Shown here piece after piece: positions 1 through 8,538 of a DNA stretch of 64,000 nucleotides. Origin of the DNA: Micromonospora parathelypteridis (GTDB lineage Bacteria; Actinomycetota; Actinomycetes; Mycobacteriales; Micromonosporaceae). The stretch spans positions 4,898,001-4,962,000 of the forward strand of contig NZ_JACHDP010000001.1 in NCBI RefSeq assembly GCF_014201145.1. The letters are read 5' to 3'. The first letter of the stretch is position 1, and each line of letters starts with the position of its first letter. The notes below the pieces were generated by a model, which saw nothing but the letters and a program-made list of their open reading frames with translations, was not told the DNA's origin and made no database searches. Position numbers and translations under genes: made by a program.

Positions 1-1534
1 TCACCACGAACGCCGGGGCGTCCTTGACCAGCACCGACGACTTCTTGAGCTGCTTGCCGACCGCGAACGCGGTGGCCAGGGTGGCGTCGTCGGTCCGCTC
101 GCCCCGGACGATCTCCAGCAGCGGCAGCACCGCCACCGGGTTGAAGAAGTGGAAGCCGACCACCCGCTCCGGGTGCTCCAGCTCGGCGGCCATCTCGGTG
201 ATCGACAGCGAACTGGTGTTGGTGGCGAGCACCGCCTCCGGAGAGACGATCTTCTCCAACTCGGCCCAGACCTGCTTCTTGACGCCCAGGTCCTCGAAGA
301 CCGCCTCGATGACGAAGTCGGCGTCCGCGAAGGCGCTCTTGTCGACCGTGCCCGAGACCAGGCCGTACAGCTTGGCGGCGGTGCCCTTGTCCATCCGGCC
401 CTTGGTGACGGCCTTCTCGATCTGGGTGTGCACGTAGCCGACGCCCTTGTCCACCCGGGACTGGTCCAGGTCGCTCATCACGACCGGCACCTGGAGGCGG
501 CGGGCGAACAGCAGCGCCAACTGGCTGGCCATCAGGCCGGCGCCGACGATGCCCACCTTGGTGATCGTGCGGGCCAGACCCTTGTCCGGTGCGCCCGCCG
601 GCCGCTTGGCCCGCCGCTGCACCAGGTCGAAGGCGTACAGGCCGCTGCGCAGCTCCTCGGAGAAGACCAGGTCCGCGAGGGCCTCGTCCTCCGCGGCGGT
701 GCCGGCGGCGAAGTCGCCGTCCTTCGCCGTCTCCAGCAGGTCCAGGGCCTTGTACGCGGCCGGGACCGCGCCGTGCAGCCGCTGGTCGAGGGTCTGTCGG
801 GCGAAGTAGAGCACGCCCGCCCACATGTCCTTGTCGACCTCCGGTCGGGTCACGGTGACCTGACCACGCACGACGTCGGCGGCCCACTCCAGGGATCGCT
901 CCAGGAAGTCGGCCGGCTCCAGCAGCACGTCCGCGATGCCCAGCTCGGCGGCCTGCTTCGGCTTGAGCATCTTGTTCTGCATCAGCGGGTTCTGGATGAT
1001 CACCTGAGTGGCGGCGGGGATGCCGATCAGGTTCGGCAGCAACTGGGTGCCACCCCAGCCGGGCACCAGGCCGAGAGAGACCTCGGGCAGGGCCAGGGCC
1101 GCCGCGCCACCGGAGAGCGTCCGGTAGTGGCAGTGCAGCGCCAACTCCAGGCCGCCGCCCATCGCCGCGCCGTTGACGAACGCGAAGGTGGGGACCGTGC
1201 TGTCCTTGAGCCGGGCAAAGACCCGGTGCCCGAGTCGGCCGATCTCCAGCGCCTGCGCGCGGTCGGCAAGCTGCGGCAGGCCGACGATGTCCGCGCCCAC
1301 ACAGAAGATGTACGGCTTGCCGGTGACCGCGATGAACGCCGGGTCGGCGGCGAGGGCGGCGGTGATCGCCTCGTCCAGGCTGGCCAGCCCGCCCGGGCCG
1401 AAGGTGTTCGGCTTGGTGTGGTCGAAGCCGTTGTCCAGCGTGATCAGGGCGGCGGGTCGATCCAACCCCGGTACGTTCACCTGACGCAGCAGCGCCCGGG
1501 TGACGACCTCGTTCGGTGCGGCGAGCGCGCTCAC
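1..1534 (-). CDS. fadB: Fatty-acid oxidation multifunctional enzyme (enoyl-CoA hydratase / 3-hydroxyacyl-CoA dehydrogenase), 3' end cut off by the window
   Basis: Catalyses the hydratase and NAD-dependent dehydrogenase steps of fatty-acid beta-oxidation in the cytoplasm. About 511 residues are in the window. Residues about 1-190 form a crotonase domain with FVNGAAMGGGLELALHC and PEVSLGLVPGWGG. From about residue 326 a Rossmann dehydrogenase domain starts with KVGIVGAGLMASQLAL and continues through ATNTSSLSI and HFFNP; the reading frame is open at base 1 just after KDAPAFVV. Start is GTG at 1534, overlapping the thiolase stop as GTGA, so the two genes are translationally coupled. The domain order is that of FadB/FadJ. 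Partner of the thiolase upstream. Confidence 0.93.
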   Translation of the reverse strand, partial: MSALAAPNEVVTRALLRQVNVPGLDRPAALITLDNGFDHTKPNTFGPGGLASLDEAITAALAADPAFIAVTGKPYIFCVGADIVGLPQLADRAQALEIGRLGHRVFARLKDSTVPTFAFVNGAAMGGGLELALHCHYRTLSGGAAALALPEVSLGLVPGWGGTQLLPNLIGIPAATQVIIQNPLMQNKMLKPKQAAELGIADVLLEPADFLERSLEWAADVVRGQVTVTRPEVDKDMWAGVLYFARQTLDQRLHGAVPAAYKALDLLETAKDGDFAAGTAAEDEALADLVFSEELRSGLYAFDLVQRRAKRPAGAPDKGLARTITKVGIVGAGLMASQLALLFARRLQVPVVMSDLDQSRVDKGVGYVHTQIEKAVTKGRMDKGTAAKLYGLVSGTVDKSAFADADFVIEAVFEDLGVKKQVWAELEKIVSPEAVLATNTSSLSITEMAAELEHPERVVGFHFFNPVAVLPLLEIVRGERTDDATLATAFAVGKQLKKSSVLVKDAPAFVV

Positions 1535-2727
1535 TTGTTGCCCTCCGTCCAGTGCGGGTTCTCCCAGATGACCGTGCCGCCCATGCCGATGCCGATGCAC
1601 ATCGCCGTGAGGCCGTAACGGACCTCGGGGTGCTCGGCGAACTGACGGGCCAGCTGCGTCATCAGCCGTACGCCGGAGGAGGCCAGCGGGTGACCGATGG
1701 CGATCGCGCCGCCCCACGGGTTGACCCGCGCGTCGTCGTCGGCGATGCCGAAGTGGTCGAGGAAGGCCAGCACCTGTACGGCGAACGCCTCGTTCAGCTC
1801 GAACAGGCCGATGTCGTCGATGCTGAGCCCGGCCAGGCGCAGCGCCTTCTCCGTCGACGGGATCGGGCCGACGCCCATCACCTCCGGCTCGACACCGACG
1901 AACCCGAACGACACCAGCCGCATGGCGACCGGCAGGCCCAGCTCGCGGGCGGTGGCCTCGTCGGCGAGCAGGCTCGCGGTGGCACCGTCGTTCAGGCCTG
2001 CCGCATTGCCCGCGGTGACCTTGCCGTGTGGGCGGAACGGCGTCTTCAGGGTGGCGAGCTTCTCCAGCGAGGTGTCCCGTGGGGCCTCGTCCACCGTCGC
2101 CAGGCCCCAGCCGCCCTCCGCGTCACGGATGGACATCGGCACCAGGTCGTCCTGGAGCTTGCCGTTGGCGTACGCCTTCGCGGTCTTCTGCTGCGAGGCG
2201 AGCGCGAACGCGTCGGTGCGCGCCTTGGTGATGTGTGGGACCAGGTCGTGCAGGTTCTCCGCGGTGGCACCCATGACCAGCGCGGACGGGTCGACCAGCT
2301 TCTCCGCGATGATGCGCGGGTTGGGGTCGACACCCTCGCCCATCGGGTGGTGTCCCATGTGCTCGACGCCGCCGGCGATGGCGATGTCGTACGCGCCCAT
2401 GGCGATGCCGCTGGCCACGGTGGTCACCGCGGTCATCGCGCCAGCGCACATCCGGTCGATGGCGAAGCCGGGAACGGTCTTGGGTAGACCGGCCAGCAGG
2501 GCGGCGGTACGGCCGATGGTGAGGCCCTGGTCGCCGATCTGGGTGGTGGCCGCGATGGCGACCTCCTCGACCCGCTCCGGAGGCAGCTGCGGGTTGCGCC
2601 GCAGCAGTTCCCGGATGCATCGGATCACCAGGTCGTCGGCGCGGGTGTTGGCGTACATGCCACCCGCCTTGCCGAACGGGGTACGGACGCCGTCGACGAA
2701 GACGACGTCGCGAACTTCACGGGGCAC
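1531..2727 (-). CDS. fadA: Acetyl-CoA acetyltransferase (thiolase)
   Basis: 398 residues, normal thiolase length. Performs the final thiolytic cleavage of 3-ketoacyl-CoA in beta-oxidation. Visible signatures: DRMCAGAMTAVTTVASG near residue 90 with the acyl-accepting Cys, NEAFAVQVLAF, AIGHPLASSGVR with the catalytic His, and CIGIGMGGTVIWE at the C terminus with the second Cys. Start is GTG with a strong AGGAGG about six bases upstream. It is first in the operon and overlaps the FadB-like gene by four bases, so the pair probably forms the trifunctional beta-oxidation complex. Which chain lengths it prefers cannot be told from sequence. Confidence 0.95.
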   Translation of the reverse strand: MPREVRDVVFVDGVRTPFGKAGGMYANTRADDLVIRCIRELLRRNPQLPPERVEEVAIAATTQIGDQGLTIGRTAALLAGLPKTVPGFAIDRMCAGAMTAVTTVASGIAMGAYDIAIAGGVEHMGHHPMGEGVDPNPRIIAEKLVDPSALVMGATAENLHDLVPHITKARTDAFALASQQKTAKAYANGKLQDDLVPMSIRDAEGGWGLATVDEAPRDTSLEKLATLKTPFRPHGKVTAGNAAGLNDGATASLLADEATARELGLPVAMRLVSFGFVGVEPEVMGVGPIPSTEKALRLAGLSIDDIGLFELNEAFAVQVLAFLDHFGIADDDARVNPWGGAIAIGHPLASSGVRLMTQLARQFAEHPEVRYGLTAMCIGIGMGGTVIWENPHWTEGNK

Positions 2728-2887
2728 TTGAGCCTCCTATTCGACCGTGATTCGGCCTTCGCACCGGGCGGCACGCCGGACCGAACAAGGGTCGCCGACA
2801 CGGGCACGTTTCCCTCGGATGCTACTCGCCAGTAACCAAGCCCGTCCCCACCCCCCGCTGTGGCCCACCCCACACCCGGCCCCGGTC

Positions 2888-2942
2888 GATCATGAAGTTG
2901 TTGTTGGAACACGCCGGCGTGTACGGCAATAACTTCATGATC
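2888..2942. repeat. Intergenic palindrome, GATCATG family, copy 1
   Basis: A 55-base inverted repeat with 16-base arms (GATCATGAAGTTGTTG at 2888-2903 and CAATAACTTCATGATC at 2927-2942; 15 of 16 pair). A perfect 14-base palindrome, ACACGCCGGCGTGT, sits at its centre (2909-2922). It lies between the stop of the RNase D-like gene (2970) and the thiolase promoter region. Its first 20 bases match the minus-strand arm of the element at 6522-6598 at 17 of 20 positions, so the two look like copies of one family. Confidence 0.75.
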
Positions 2943-2969
2943 AACAGCGGGAGGGGGTGGGTGGGTGGG

Positions 2970-4298
2970 TTAGGCGGTGGGGGTGTCGGGGGACAGGGCT
3001 GGGGTCAGGTCCGGGGTGAGGAGCGCGATCTGCCACTCGCGGGCGTTGAGGCCGCGCAGGGTCTCCGCGACCGTCTCCTCGGTGAGCTCCTCGGGCGGGG
3101 TCCAGGCCAACCGGCGAACCGAATCCGGTGTGATCAGGTTTTCCGGCGGCAGGTTGTGCTCACCGGCGATGCGGATGACCACCTCCCGGCTGCGAGCCAG
3201 TCGACCGGCCGCCACCGGGTCCCGTTCGGCCCAGCGGTGCGGCGGGGGCGGGCCCTCCACGGTCGGGGAGACCGGCAGCGAGTCCTCCGGCAGTTGCCGT
3301 GCGTCGTCGAGAGCGGCGAGCCAGGTGCGGGCCAACCGACGGACCGACCGACCGCCGAAACCGGGCAGGGTCAACAGGGTCTTCTCGTCCTTCGGGTCCA
3401 ACTCGGCGGCGGCGATGATCGCCGAGTCGGGCAACACCCGACCGGGCGCGGCGTCCCGTCGGGCCGCGATCTGGTCCCGGGCGTACCACATCGAGCGCAC
3501 ACGGGCCTGGGCCCGCGCCCCACGAAGCCGGTGGATGCCGGAGGTACGCCGCCAGGGCTCCGCGCGGACCCGCGGCGGACGTGCCCCGGTGCGGACCAAC
3601 GCGGCGAACTCCTCCGCGGCCCAGGCCGACTTTCCCTGCCGGGTCAGCTCGGCGTCGAGCGCGTCACGCAGATCGGTGAGCAGCTCCACGTCGAGAGCGG
3701 CGTACGTCAGCCACGACTCGGGCAGCGGTCGGCTCGACCAGTCGGCCGCCGAGTGGTGCTTCTCCAGGGTGAACCCGAGCAACTGCTCGGTCAGCGCGGC
3801 CAGCCCGACCCGCTCGAACCCGGCCAGCCGAGCGGCCAGTTCGGTGTCGAACAACCGACGCGGGCGCAGCCCCACCTCGGCCAGGCAGGGCAGATCCTGG
3901 CTGGCCGCGTGGAGCACCCACTCGGCCTCACCGATCACCGCGTCCAGCGCACTGAGGTCAGGCAGTGGCAGCGGATCGATCAGCGCTGTGCCCGCACCGG
4001 CCCGGCGCAGCTGCACCAGGTACGCGCGCTGGCTGTAGCGGTAGCCGGAGGCCCGCTCGGCGTCCAGGGCGACGGGGCCGGTGCCGGCCGCGAAGCGGGC
4101 CACGACCTCGGCGAACTCGGCTGGAGCAGCCACCGGATCGGGGGTGCCGTCACGCGGGGCGATCAGCGGAACGGGCCCACCGTCGGCCGGGTCGACCCTC
4201 TCGCCCGCCGGCTGCGGCTGGGCCGACGGCGGGTGCTGGGGTGCGTTTCCCGGGGGTTCTTCGGCGGGCCGACGGCGCAGGGGTGGTTCGTCGGTCAC
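2970..4298 (-). CDS. rnd: Ribonuclease D-like 3'-5' exonuclease with HRDC domain
   Basis: 442 residues, cytoplasmic. The N-terminal 55 residues are Pro-rich and probably disordered. A DEDDy exonuclease domain follows: VALDAERASGYRYSQRAYLVQL carries the first D-x-E, FDTELAARLAG and ASQDLPCL give the second acidic region, and YAALDVELLTDL is the Exo III Tyr/Asp motif. Around residues 225-300 an HRDC-type helical domain is visible (RTSGIHRLRG...ARDQIAARRD...PDSAIIAAA). This layout fits bacterial RNase D, which trims tRNA and other small RNA 3' ends. Transcribed alone, divergent from the protease gene at 4502. Confidence 0.88.
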   Translation of the reverse strand: MTDEPPLRRRPAEEPPGNAPQHPPSAQPQPAGERVDPADGGPVPLIAPRDGTPDPVAAPAEFAEVVARFAAGTGPVALDAERASGYRYSQRAYLVQLRRAGAGTALIDPLPLPDLSALDAVIGEAEWVLHAASQDLPCLAEVGLRPRRLFDTELAARLAGFERVGLAALTEQLLGFTLEKHHSAADWSSRPLPESWLTYAALDVELLTDLRDALDAELTRQGKSAWAAEEFAALVRTGARPPRVRAEPWRRTSGIHRLRGARAQARVRSMWYARDQIAARRDAAPGRVLPDSAIIAAAELDPKDEKTLLTLPGFGGRSVRRLARTWLAALDDARQLPEDSLPVSPTVEGPPPPHRWAERDPVAAGRLARSREVVIRIAGEHNLPPENLITPDSVRRLAWTPPEELTEETVAETLRGLNAREWQIALLTPDLTPALSPDTPTA

Positions 4299-4501
4299 CT
4301 GCCAACCCTAGTGCGCGCGGTGATCCGGCGGGTGCAGCCGGTCCGGCGTGTGTCGATCAGGTGTCCGCAAGGTGTCCCGCCGGATGCCGGACATTGGGGG
4401 AGACAAAGCCCGTTCGCGCAGGTACGTTCCATCGAACCGTGACCCGCAACGCGTGACGCGTGACGGCTGCGGGGGCGACCACGGGGAGAGGCGCGGCGAC
4501 C

Positions 4502-5683
4502 ATGACGGCTGGCTTCGGTTCGGGGGACGGGCGACCGGCGGGTGCCGAGCCCGACGACGTGGGCGGCCCGACGGCGGGCCGGCCTGGGCCGCCGCCACCG
4601 CGTGCCGAGCCCTACCCGAGTGCCCCGCCGACCTGGTCCACGCCCCCGGCTGGCGGCGCTGTCCCGTCCCGGCCCGTTCCGGCACCCCGCGCCGACCGGC
4701 CCGTTCCGCCCAACACCGGCCAGTGGGGCACCCCGTCGGCCGGGCCGTACGGGCCGGCTGCTCCGGCGGCAGCCGCCAGCTACCCACCGGCCGCACCCAG
4801 CTTCCCGACGGCGGGCGGCTACCCGCCACCGGGCGGCGTCCAGCCCCTCGCCGCCGCTGGACACGCCGGTTGGCCAGGTGCGGCACCGCCGGCCGTCCGA
4901 CCCACCCGCCGCCGCTGGCCGGCCGTTCTCGCCACGCTGGCCATCGTCGTGCTGGCCGCGGTGGCCGGGCTGCAGGCGTACCAGCTAGATCGTCTCGGCC
5001 AGCGGCTCGCCGACACGGACCGCCGGCTGGCGCAGGCCCAGGACGGCGACGGCGCCCGCCTCGACGGCCTGGACGAGCGCGCGGAGGCGTTGGAGAAGCA
5101 GGCGGGTGCCGCCTTCAATCCGGAGGCGGTGGCCAGCGCGGTGCTGCCCAGCGTGTTCCGGGTCCGGGCCGGTCAGTTCACCGGCACCGCGTTCGCGGTG
5201 GGCAAGCCGACGGCCGAGGGCGGGACAAACCTGTTCACCAACTTCCACGTCGTGGAGGCGGTCTGGGACAGCGGAGACCGCGAAGTCTTCCTGGAGCGCA
5301 CCAGCCAGCGTTTCCCCGCCACGATCGTCAAGGTCGACAAGGCCAATGATGTGGCGCACCTGCGTACCAGCGGCAAGTTCACCGGCCTGGTCACCGCGCC
5401 CGCCGCGGCGAAGTCCGGCCAGCAGATCGTCGTCGTCGGCGCTCCGCTCGGCCTGGAGGACAGCGTCACCACCGGTGTGGTGAGCGCGTTGCGCCCCGCC
5501 CAGGGCGGGTCCGGGCCGGCGATCCAGTTCGACGCCCCGATCAACCCGGGCAACTCCGGCGGGCCGGTGATCAACGGCAGCAAGCAGGTGGTCGGCATCG
5601 CCACCGCCAAGGCACGCAACGCCGAGGGCATCGGGCTCGCCGTACCGATCAAGGTCGCCTGCGACGGGTTCAAGATCTGCTGA
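4502..5683 (+). CDS. Membrane-anchored trypsin-like serine protease
   Basis: 393 residues from ATG 4502, chosen because GGGGAGAGG lies about ten bases upstream; an in-frame GTG at 4460 is the alternative. The first ~140 residues are Pro/Gly/Ala-rich and probably cytoplasmic. One membrane segment (WPAVLATLAIVVLAAVAGL) is followed by a short coiled coil and an extracytoplasmic trypsin-like domain. Catalytic residues are visible: His in LFTNFHVVEAV, Asp in NDVAHL, and Ser in NPGNSGGPVING. No PDZ domain is present, so it is a minimal DegP/HtrA-like relative. The next gene, 51 bases downstream, has the same Pro-rich/TM/coiled-coil plan and is probably co-transcribed. Substrate unknown. Confidence 0.85.
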   Translation: MTAGFGSGDGRPAGAEPDDVGGPTAGRPGPPPPRAEPYPSAPPTWSTPPAGGAVPSRPVPAPRADRPVPPNTGQWGTPSAGPYGPAAPAAAASYPPAAPSFPTAGGYPPPGGVQPLAAAGHAGWPGAAPPAVRPTRRRWPAVLATLAIVVLAAVAGLQAYQLDRLGQRLADTDRRLAQAQDGDGARLDGLDERAEALEKQAGAAFNPEAVASAVLPSVFRVRAGQFTGTAFAVGKPTAEGGTNLFTNFHVVEAVWDSGDREVFLERTSQRFPATIVKVDKANDVAHLRTSGKFTGLVTAPAAAKSGQQIVVVGAPLGLEDSVTTGVVSALRPAQGGSGPAIQFDAPINPGNSGGPVINGSKQVVGIATAKARNAEGIGLAVPIKVACDGFKIC

Positions 5684-5734
5684 CAATCCCACCGCGCCTG
5701 CCGACGCGGGACCTGCGCACCTCCAGGAGCGAAG

Positions 5735-6499
5735 ATGACCCAACCACCGCCCGGGCCGGAGGGTCCGCTGCCGGCCTTCTCCCCGCCGCCCGACCCGGAC
5801 CGGACAGTGCCGCAGCAGGCCGTTCCGCAGCAGGCCCCGCCGCCGTCTACCAGCGCCGACCCGACCGTGCCGCAGCCGTACGCCCCGGGCCAGGTCCCGC
5901 CGCAGTACGGTGCGCACCCGCCTGTGCCACCGCAGTACAGCGTGCCGCCGGGCTACCCGGCCAGCACCCCGCCGTACCCCGGTCCGGTCTCCGCGCCGCC
6001 GGTGCCCGGCCCCGGGTACGGGCAGCCGATGTCCGCGCCGCCCGCCATGGCGCCGGCGTACGGCCCGGCCGGTGCGCCGTCGACCGGGCGACGTCCTGCG
6101 GTGCTGGTGCTGGCCCTGGTGGTCGCGCTGCTCTTCGTCGTCAGCGCGGTGATGACCGGGCTGTTCGTGACGAAGAACAACGAGCTGAACCGCACCGAAA
6201 AGCGCCTTACCGGTCAGGTCAGCCAGCGCGACGACACCATCGCCGCCAGCACCGCCGAGATCACGAAGCTGAACACCGATCTGCAGGCCATGCAGCAGGA
6301 GCTCGACAACACCGAGCAGGACCTGACCGGCACCCGCAACGATCGCGACGAGCAGGCCCGGCAGAAGACGGTCATCGCGAGCTGCCTGGACAAGCTGACG
6401 ACCGCGCTGGGAGCGGCGGCGGCTGGCAACAGGGGCGCGTACGACGCGGCGATGAAGGACCTCGACAAGGTCTGCAACGAGGCGGAGAACTACCTGTAA
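5735..6499 (+). CDS. Pro-rich single-pass membrane protein with extracytoplasmic coiled coil
   Basis: 254 residues, no family recognised. Residues 1-120 are rich in Pro, Gln, Gly and Tyr (repeated PPQYG/PPGY/PYPGP patches), predicted disordered and cytoplasmic. One membrane segment follows (RRPAVLVLALVVALLFVVSAVMTGLFV), then heptad-like sequence from KNNELNRTEKRLTGQ to ELDNTEQDLTGTRND predicting a coiled coil of about 60 residues, and a C-terminal segment with two Cys (IASCLDK and KVCNEAEN) that may pair outside the cell. Its architecture mirrors that of the upstream protease, suggesting a shared membrane complex; that is inference. RBS GGAGCGAAG just upstream. Confidence 0.75.
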   Translation: MTQPPPGPEGPLPAFSPPPDPDRTVPQQAVPQQAPPPSTSADPTVPQPYAPGQVPPQYGAHPPVPPQYSVPPGYPASTPPYPGPVSAPPVPGPGYGQPMSAPPAMAPAYGPAGAPSTGRRPAVLVLALVVALLFVVSAVMTGLFVTKNNELNRTEKRLTGQVSQRDDTIAASTAEITKLNTDLQAMQQELDNTEQDLTGTRNDRDEQARQKTVIASCLDKLTTALGAAAAGNRGAYDAAMKDLDKVCNEAENYL

Positions 6500-6521
6500 G
6501 CGACGCCCGTGCCGAAGCCTT

Positions 6522-6598
6522 CGTCGATCATGGACTTCTGGTGCCCCGCAAATGCCGCGCCGAGGGGCATCTCGCCCACCACAACTGCATGATCGACG
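6522..6598. repeat. Intergenic palindrome, GATCATG family, copy 2
   Basis: Inverted repeat with perfect 11-base outer arms (CGTCGATCATG at 6522-6532, CATGATCGACG at 6588-6598) and a nested hairpin TGCCCC/GGGGCA (6542-6547 with 6564-6569). Read on the minus strand it begins GATCATGCAGTTGTGGTGGG, close to copy 1 at 2888. It lies between convergent genes (stops at 6499 and 6632), so it may also act as a bidirectional terminator. Confidence 0.7.
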
Positions 6599-6631
6599 CC
6601 GCTGCATCGGGGCGGCGCGTGGGTGGGTCGT

Positions 6632-7204
6632 TCAGGCTGCGCCGGCGGGGCGGCGGTCGGACAGGGCCGTGACCCCCGGTGGCGGCAGGCCGGCCGTGGA
6701 GGCGAGCAGTGCACACCAGCCGAGCAGGTGTGGGGTCAGCTCGTCGTCGACGGGCGTCCAGGAGGCGCGGATCTCGATGTCGCCGACGGTCGGCGGGCCG
6801 GCGAGGTCGCCGAACCGGGTCGACATGGTCTGCGTCACCGTCCCGCCGATCGCCCGGTGGCCAGCGCCCTGGGTGTCCAACGCGTCGGTCAGCCACGTCC
6901 AGCCGACCCCGGGCAGCAGCGGGTCGGCGGCCAGGTCGACCTCCAACTCGGCGGTCACGTAGGTGACCAACCGCAGGGTGCCCTGCCACGCCTCGTGGCC
7001 GACCGGGTCGTGCAGCAGGATCAGCCGGCCGGTGGCCACCTCGTCGCCGTCGCGCAGCACGGTCGCGGAGAGCGCGAACGTGAACGGGGCCAGCCGCTGG
7101 GGTGCGCCGACCTCCTCCAGAGTGATCTCCGGCCGGGGGGCCGCCGACCGCAGCCCGGCGACCGCGCGGGCGAACGTCTCCGGGAGCGCGATCGGGGGGG
7201 CCAT
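6632..7204 (-). CDS. DUF3000 family protein
   Basis: 190 residues. Recognised by its overall sequence (FARAVAGLRSAAPRPEI...EEVGAPQRLAPFTFALSATV near the N terminus, RLILLHDPVGHEAWQGTLRLVTYVTAELE in the middle) as the actinobacterial DUF3000 family, whose function is unknown. No signal peptide or membrane segment. Divergent from hemE with 230 bases between them. Linkage to haem or ribonuclease D genes recurs in actinomycetes, but no functional tie can be shown here. Confidence 0.75.
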   Translation of the reverse strand: MAPPIALPETFARAVAGLRSAAPRPEITLEEVGAPQRLAPFTFALSATVLRDGDEVATGRLILLHDPVGHEAWQGTLRLVTYVTAELEVDLAADPLLPGVGWTWLTDALDTQGAGHRAIGGTVTQTMSTRFGDLAGPPTVGDIEIRASWTPVDDELTPHLLGWCALLASTAGLPPPGVTALSDRRPAGAA

Positions 7205-7434
7205 GTCGGCAGCCTATGCCGCCGTCCGCCCCCCTGCTTCGACGGCGCGCCGAGACCGGACCGGACGGCCGTTCCCGTCCGCCGGGGCCCGGCCATCCGG
7301 GACGCCGGGGCGAGTCGATTGGGCCGACGTTCGGGCGTTGACAAGGGGTCCCTGCTCCACCGGAGACGTCGACCAGGTCTCCTTCCTTTCACCCCCGGCG
7401 GGGTGGGGGCGGTGGGCGTGGCACGATTGCGGCG

Positions 7435-8532
7435 ATGACCACGGACACCACGGGCACTGCCGCCCGAGACGGAGAACCCCGCCCCGGCGGACCGGCCGAC
7501 TCGCCCTTCATCCGGGCCTGCCGACGCCGGCCCGTCCCGCACACGCCGGTCTGGTTCATGCGCCAGGCCGGTCGCTCCCTGCCGGAATACCGGGAGATCC
7601 GGGCGAGCGTGCCGATGCTGGAGTCCTGCCGTCGCCCGGAGTTGGTCACCGAGATCACCCTCCAGCCGGTGCGCCGGCACGGAGTGGACGCGGCGATCCT
7701 GTTCAGCGACATCGTGGTGCCGGTCGCCGCGGCCGGGGTCGACCTGGACATCGTGCCGGGCACCGGCCCGGTGGTCGCCGAGCCGATCCGCACCGCCGCC
7801 GACGTCGAGCGGATCCGCCCGATCACCCGCGACGACGTCTCGTACGTGGATGAGGCCGTCCGGCAGTTGGTGGTCGAGCTGGGCGACACCCCGCTGATCG
7901 GTTTCGCCGGCGCGCCGTTCACCCTGGCCAGCTACCTGGTCGAGGGTGGGCCGTCGCGGACCCACGCGAAGACCAAGGCCCTGATGTACGGCGACGAGGC
8001 GCTGTGGCACGCGCTCTGCGGCCGGCTGGCCGAGGTGACGCTGGCCTTCCTGCGGGTGCAGATCGAGGCCGGCGTGTCCGCCGTGCAGCTGTTCGACTCG
8101 TGGGCGGGCGCGCTCTCCGAGGCCGACTACCGCCGTTACGTGCTGCCGCACTCGACCGCCGTGCTGAGCGGGCTGGTTAACGCCGGGGTGCCGCGGATCC
8201 ACTTCGGGGTGGGCACCGCCGAGCTGCTCGGCGCGATGGGTGAGGCCGGCGCGGACGTGGTCGGTGTCGACTGGCGTACCCCGCTGGACGTGGCGACGCA
8301 CCGGATCGGTTCGGGCAAGGCGGTGCAGGGCAACCTGGACCCGTGCGTGCTGCTCGCGCCGTGGCCGGTCGTGGAGGCCGAGGTGCGCCGCATTCTGGCC
8401 CAGGGCGCGGCGGCCCCCGGGCACGTGTTCAACCTCGGCCACGGCGTGCTGCCGGAAACCGACCCGGAGGTGTTGACCCGGGTGGTCGCGCTGGTGCACG
8501 AGCTTTCCAGCCGCCGGGTCGACCAGGGCTGA
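7435..8532 (+). CDS. hemE: Uroporphyrinogen decarboxylase
   Basis: 365 residues. Converts uroporphyrinogen III to coproporphyrinogen III in haem synthesis, cytoplasmic. Family signatures are clear: [19 protein letters not shown] near residue 40 (the substrate-binding Arg motif), [44 protein letters not shown], and [16 protein letters not shown] near the C terminus. First gene of a tight hemE-hemY-hemQ operon; six bases separate it from the next start. Start codon ATG 7435; the first ~25 residues are non-conserved in appearance, so a slightly later start is possible. Confidence 0.95.
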   Translation: MTTDTTGTAARDGEPRPGGPADSPFIRACRRRPVPHTPVWFMRQAGRSLPEYREIRASVPMLESCRRPELVTEITLQPVRRHGVDAAILFSDIVVPVAAAGVDLDIVPGTGPVVAEPIRTAADVERIRPITRDDVSYVDEAVRQLVVELGDTPLIGFAGAPFTLASYLVEGGPSRTHAKTKALMYGDEALWHALCGRLAEVTLAFLRVQIEAGVSAVQLFDSWAGALSEADYRRYVLPHSTAVLSGLVNAGVPRIHFGVGTAELLGAMGEAGADVVGVDWRTPLDVATHRIGSGKAVQGNLDPCVLLAPWPVVEAEVRRILAQGAAAPGHVFNLGHGVLPETDPEVLTRVVALVHELSSRRVDQG

Positions 8533-8538
8533 CCGGCG

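Noticed and set aside
149..1618. 489-residue open frame on the plus strand opposite the FadB-like gene
   Set aside because: Low-complexity Arg/Gly/Val-rich translation with no domain; it is the antisense shadow of a gene with clear crotonase and dehydrogenase motifs.
7338..7382. TTGACA and a GGAGAC/GTCTCC inverted repeat upstream of hemE
   Set aside because: No acceptable -10 at 16-19 bases and only six-base arms; too weak to call a promoter or operator.
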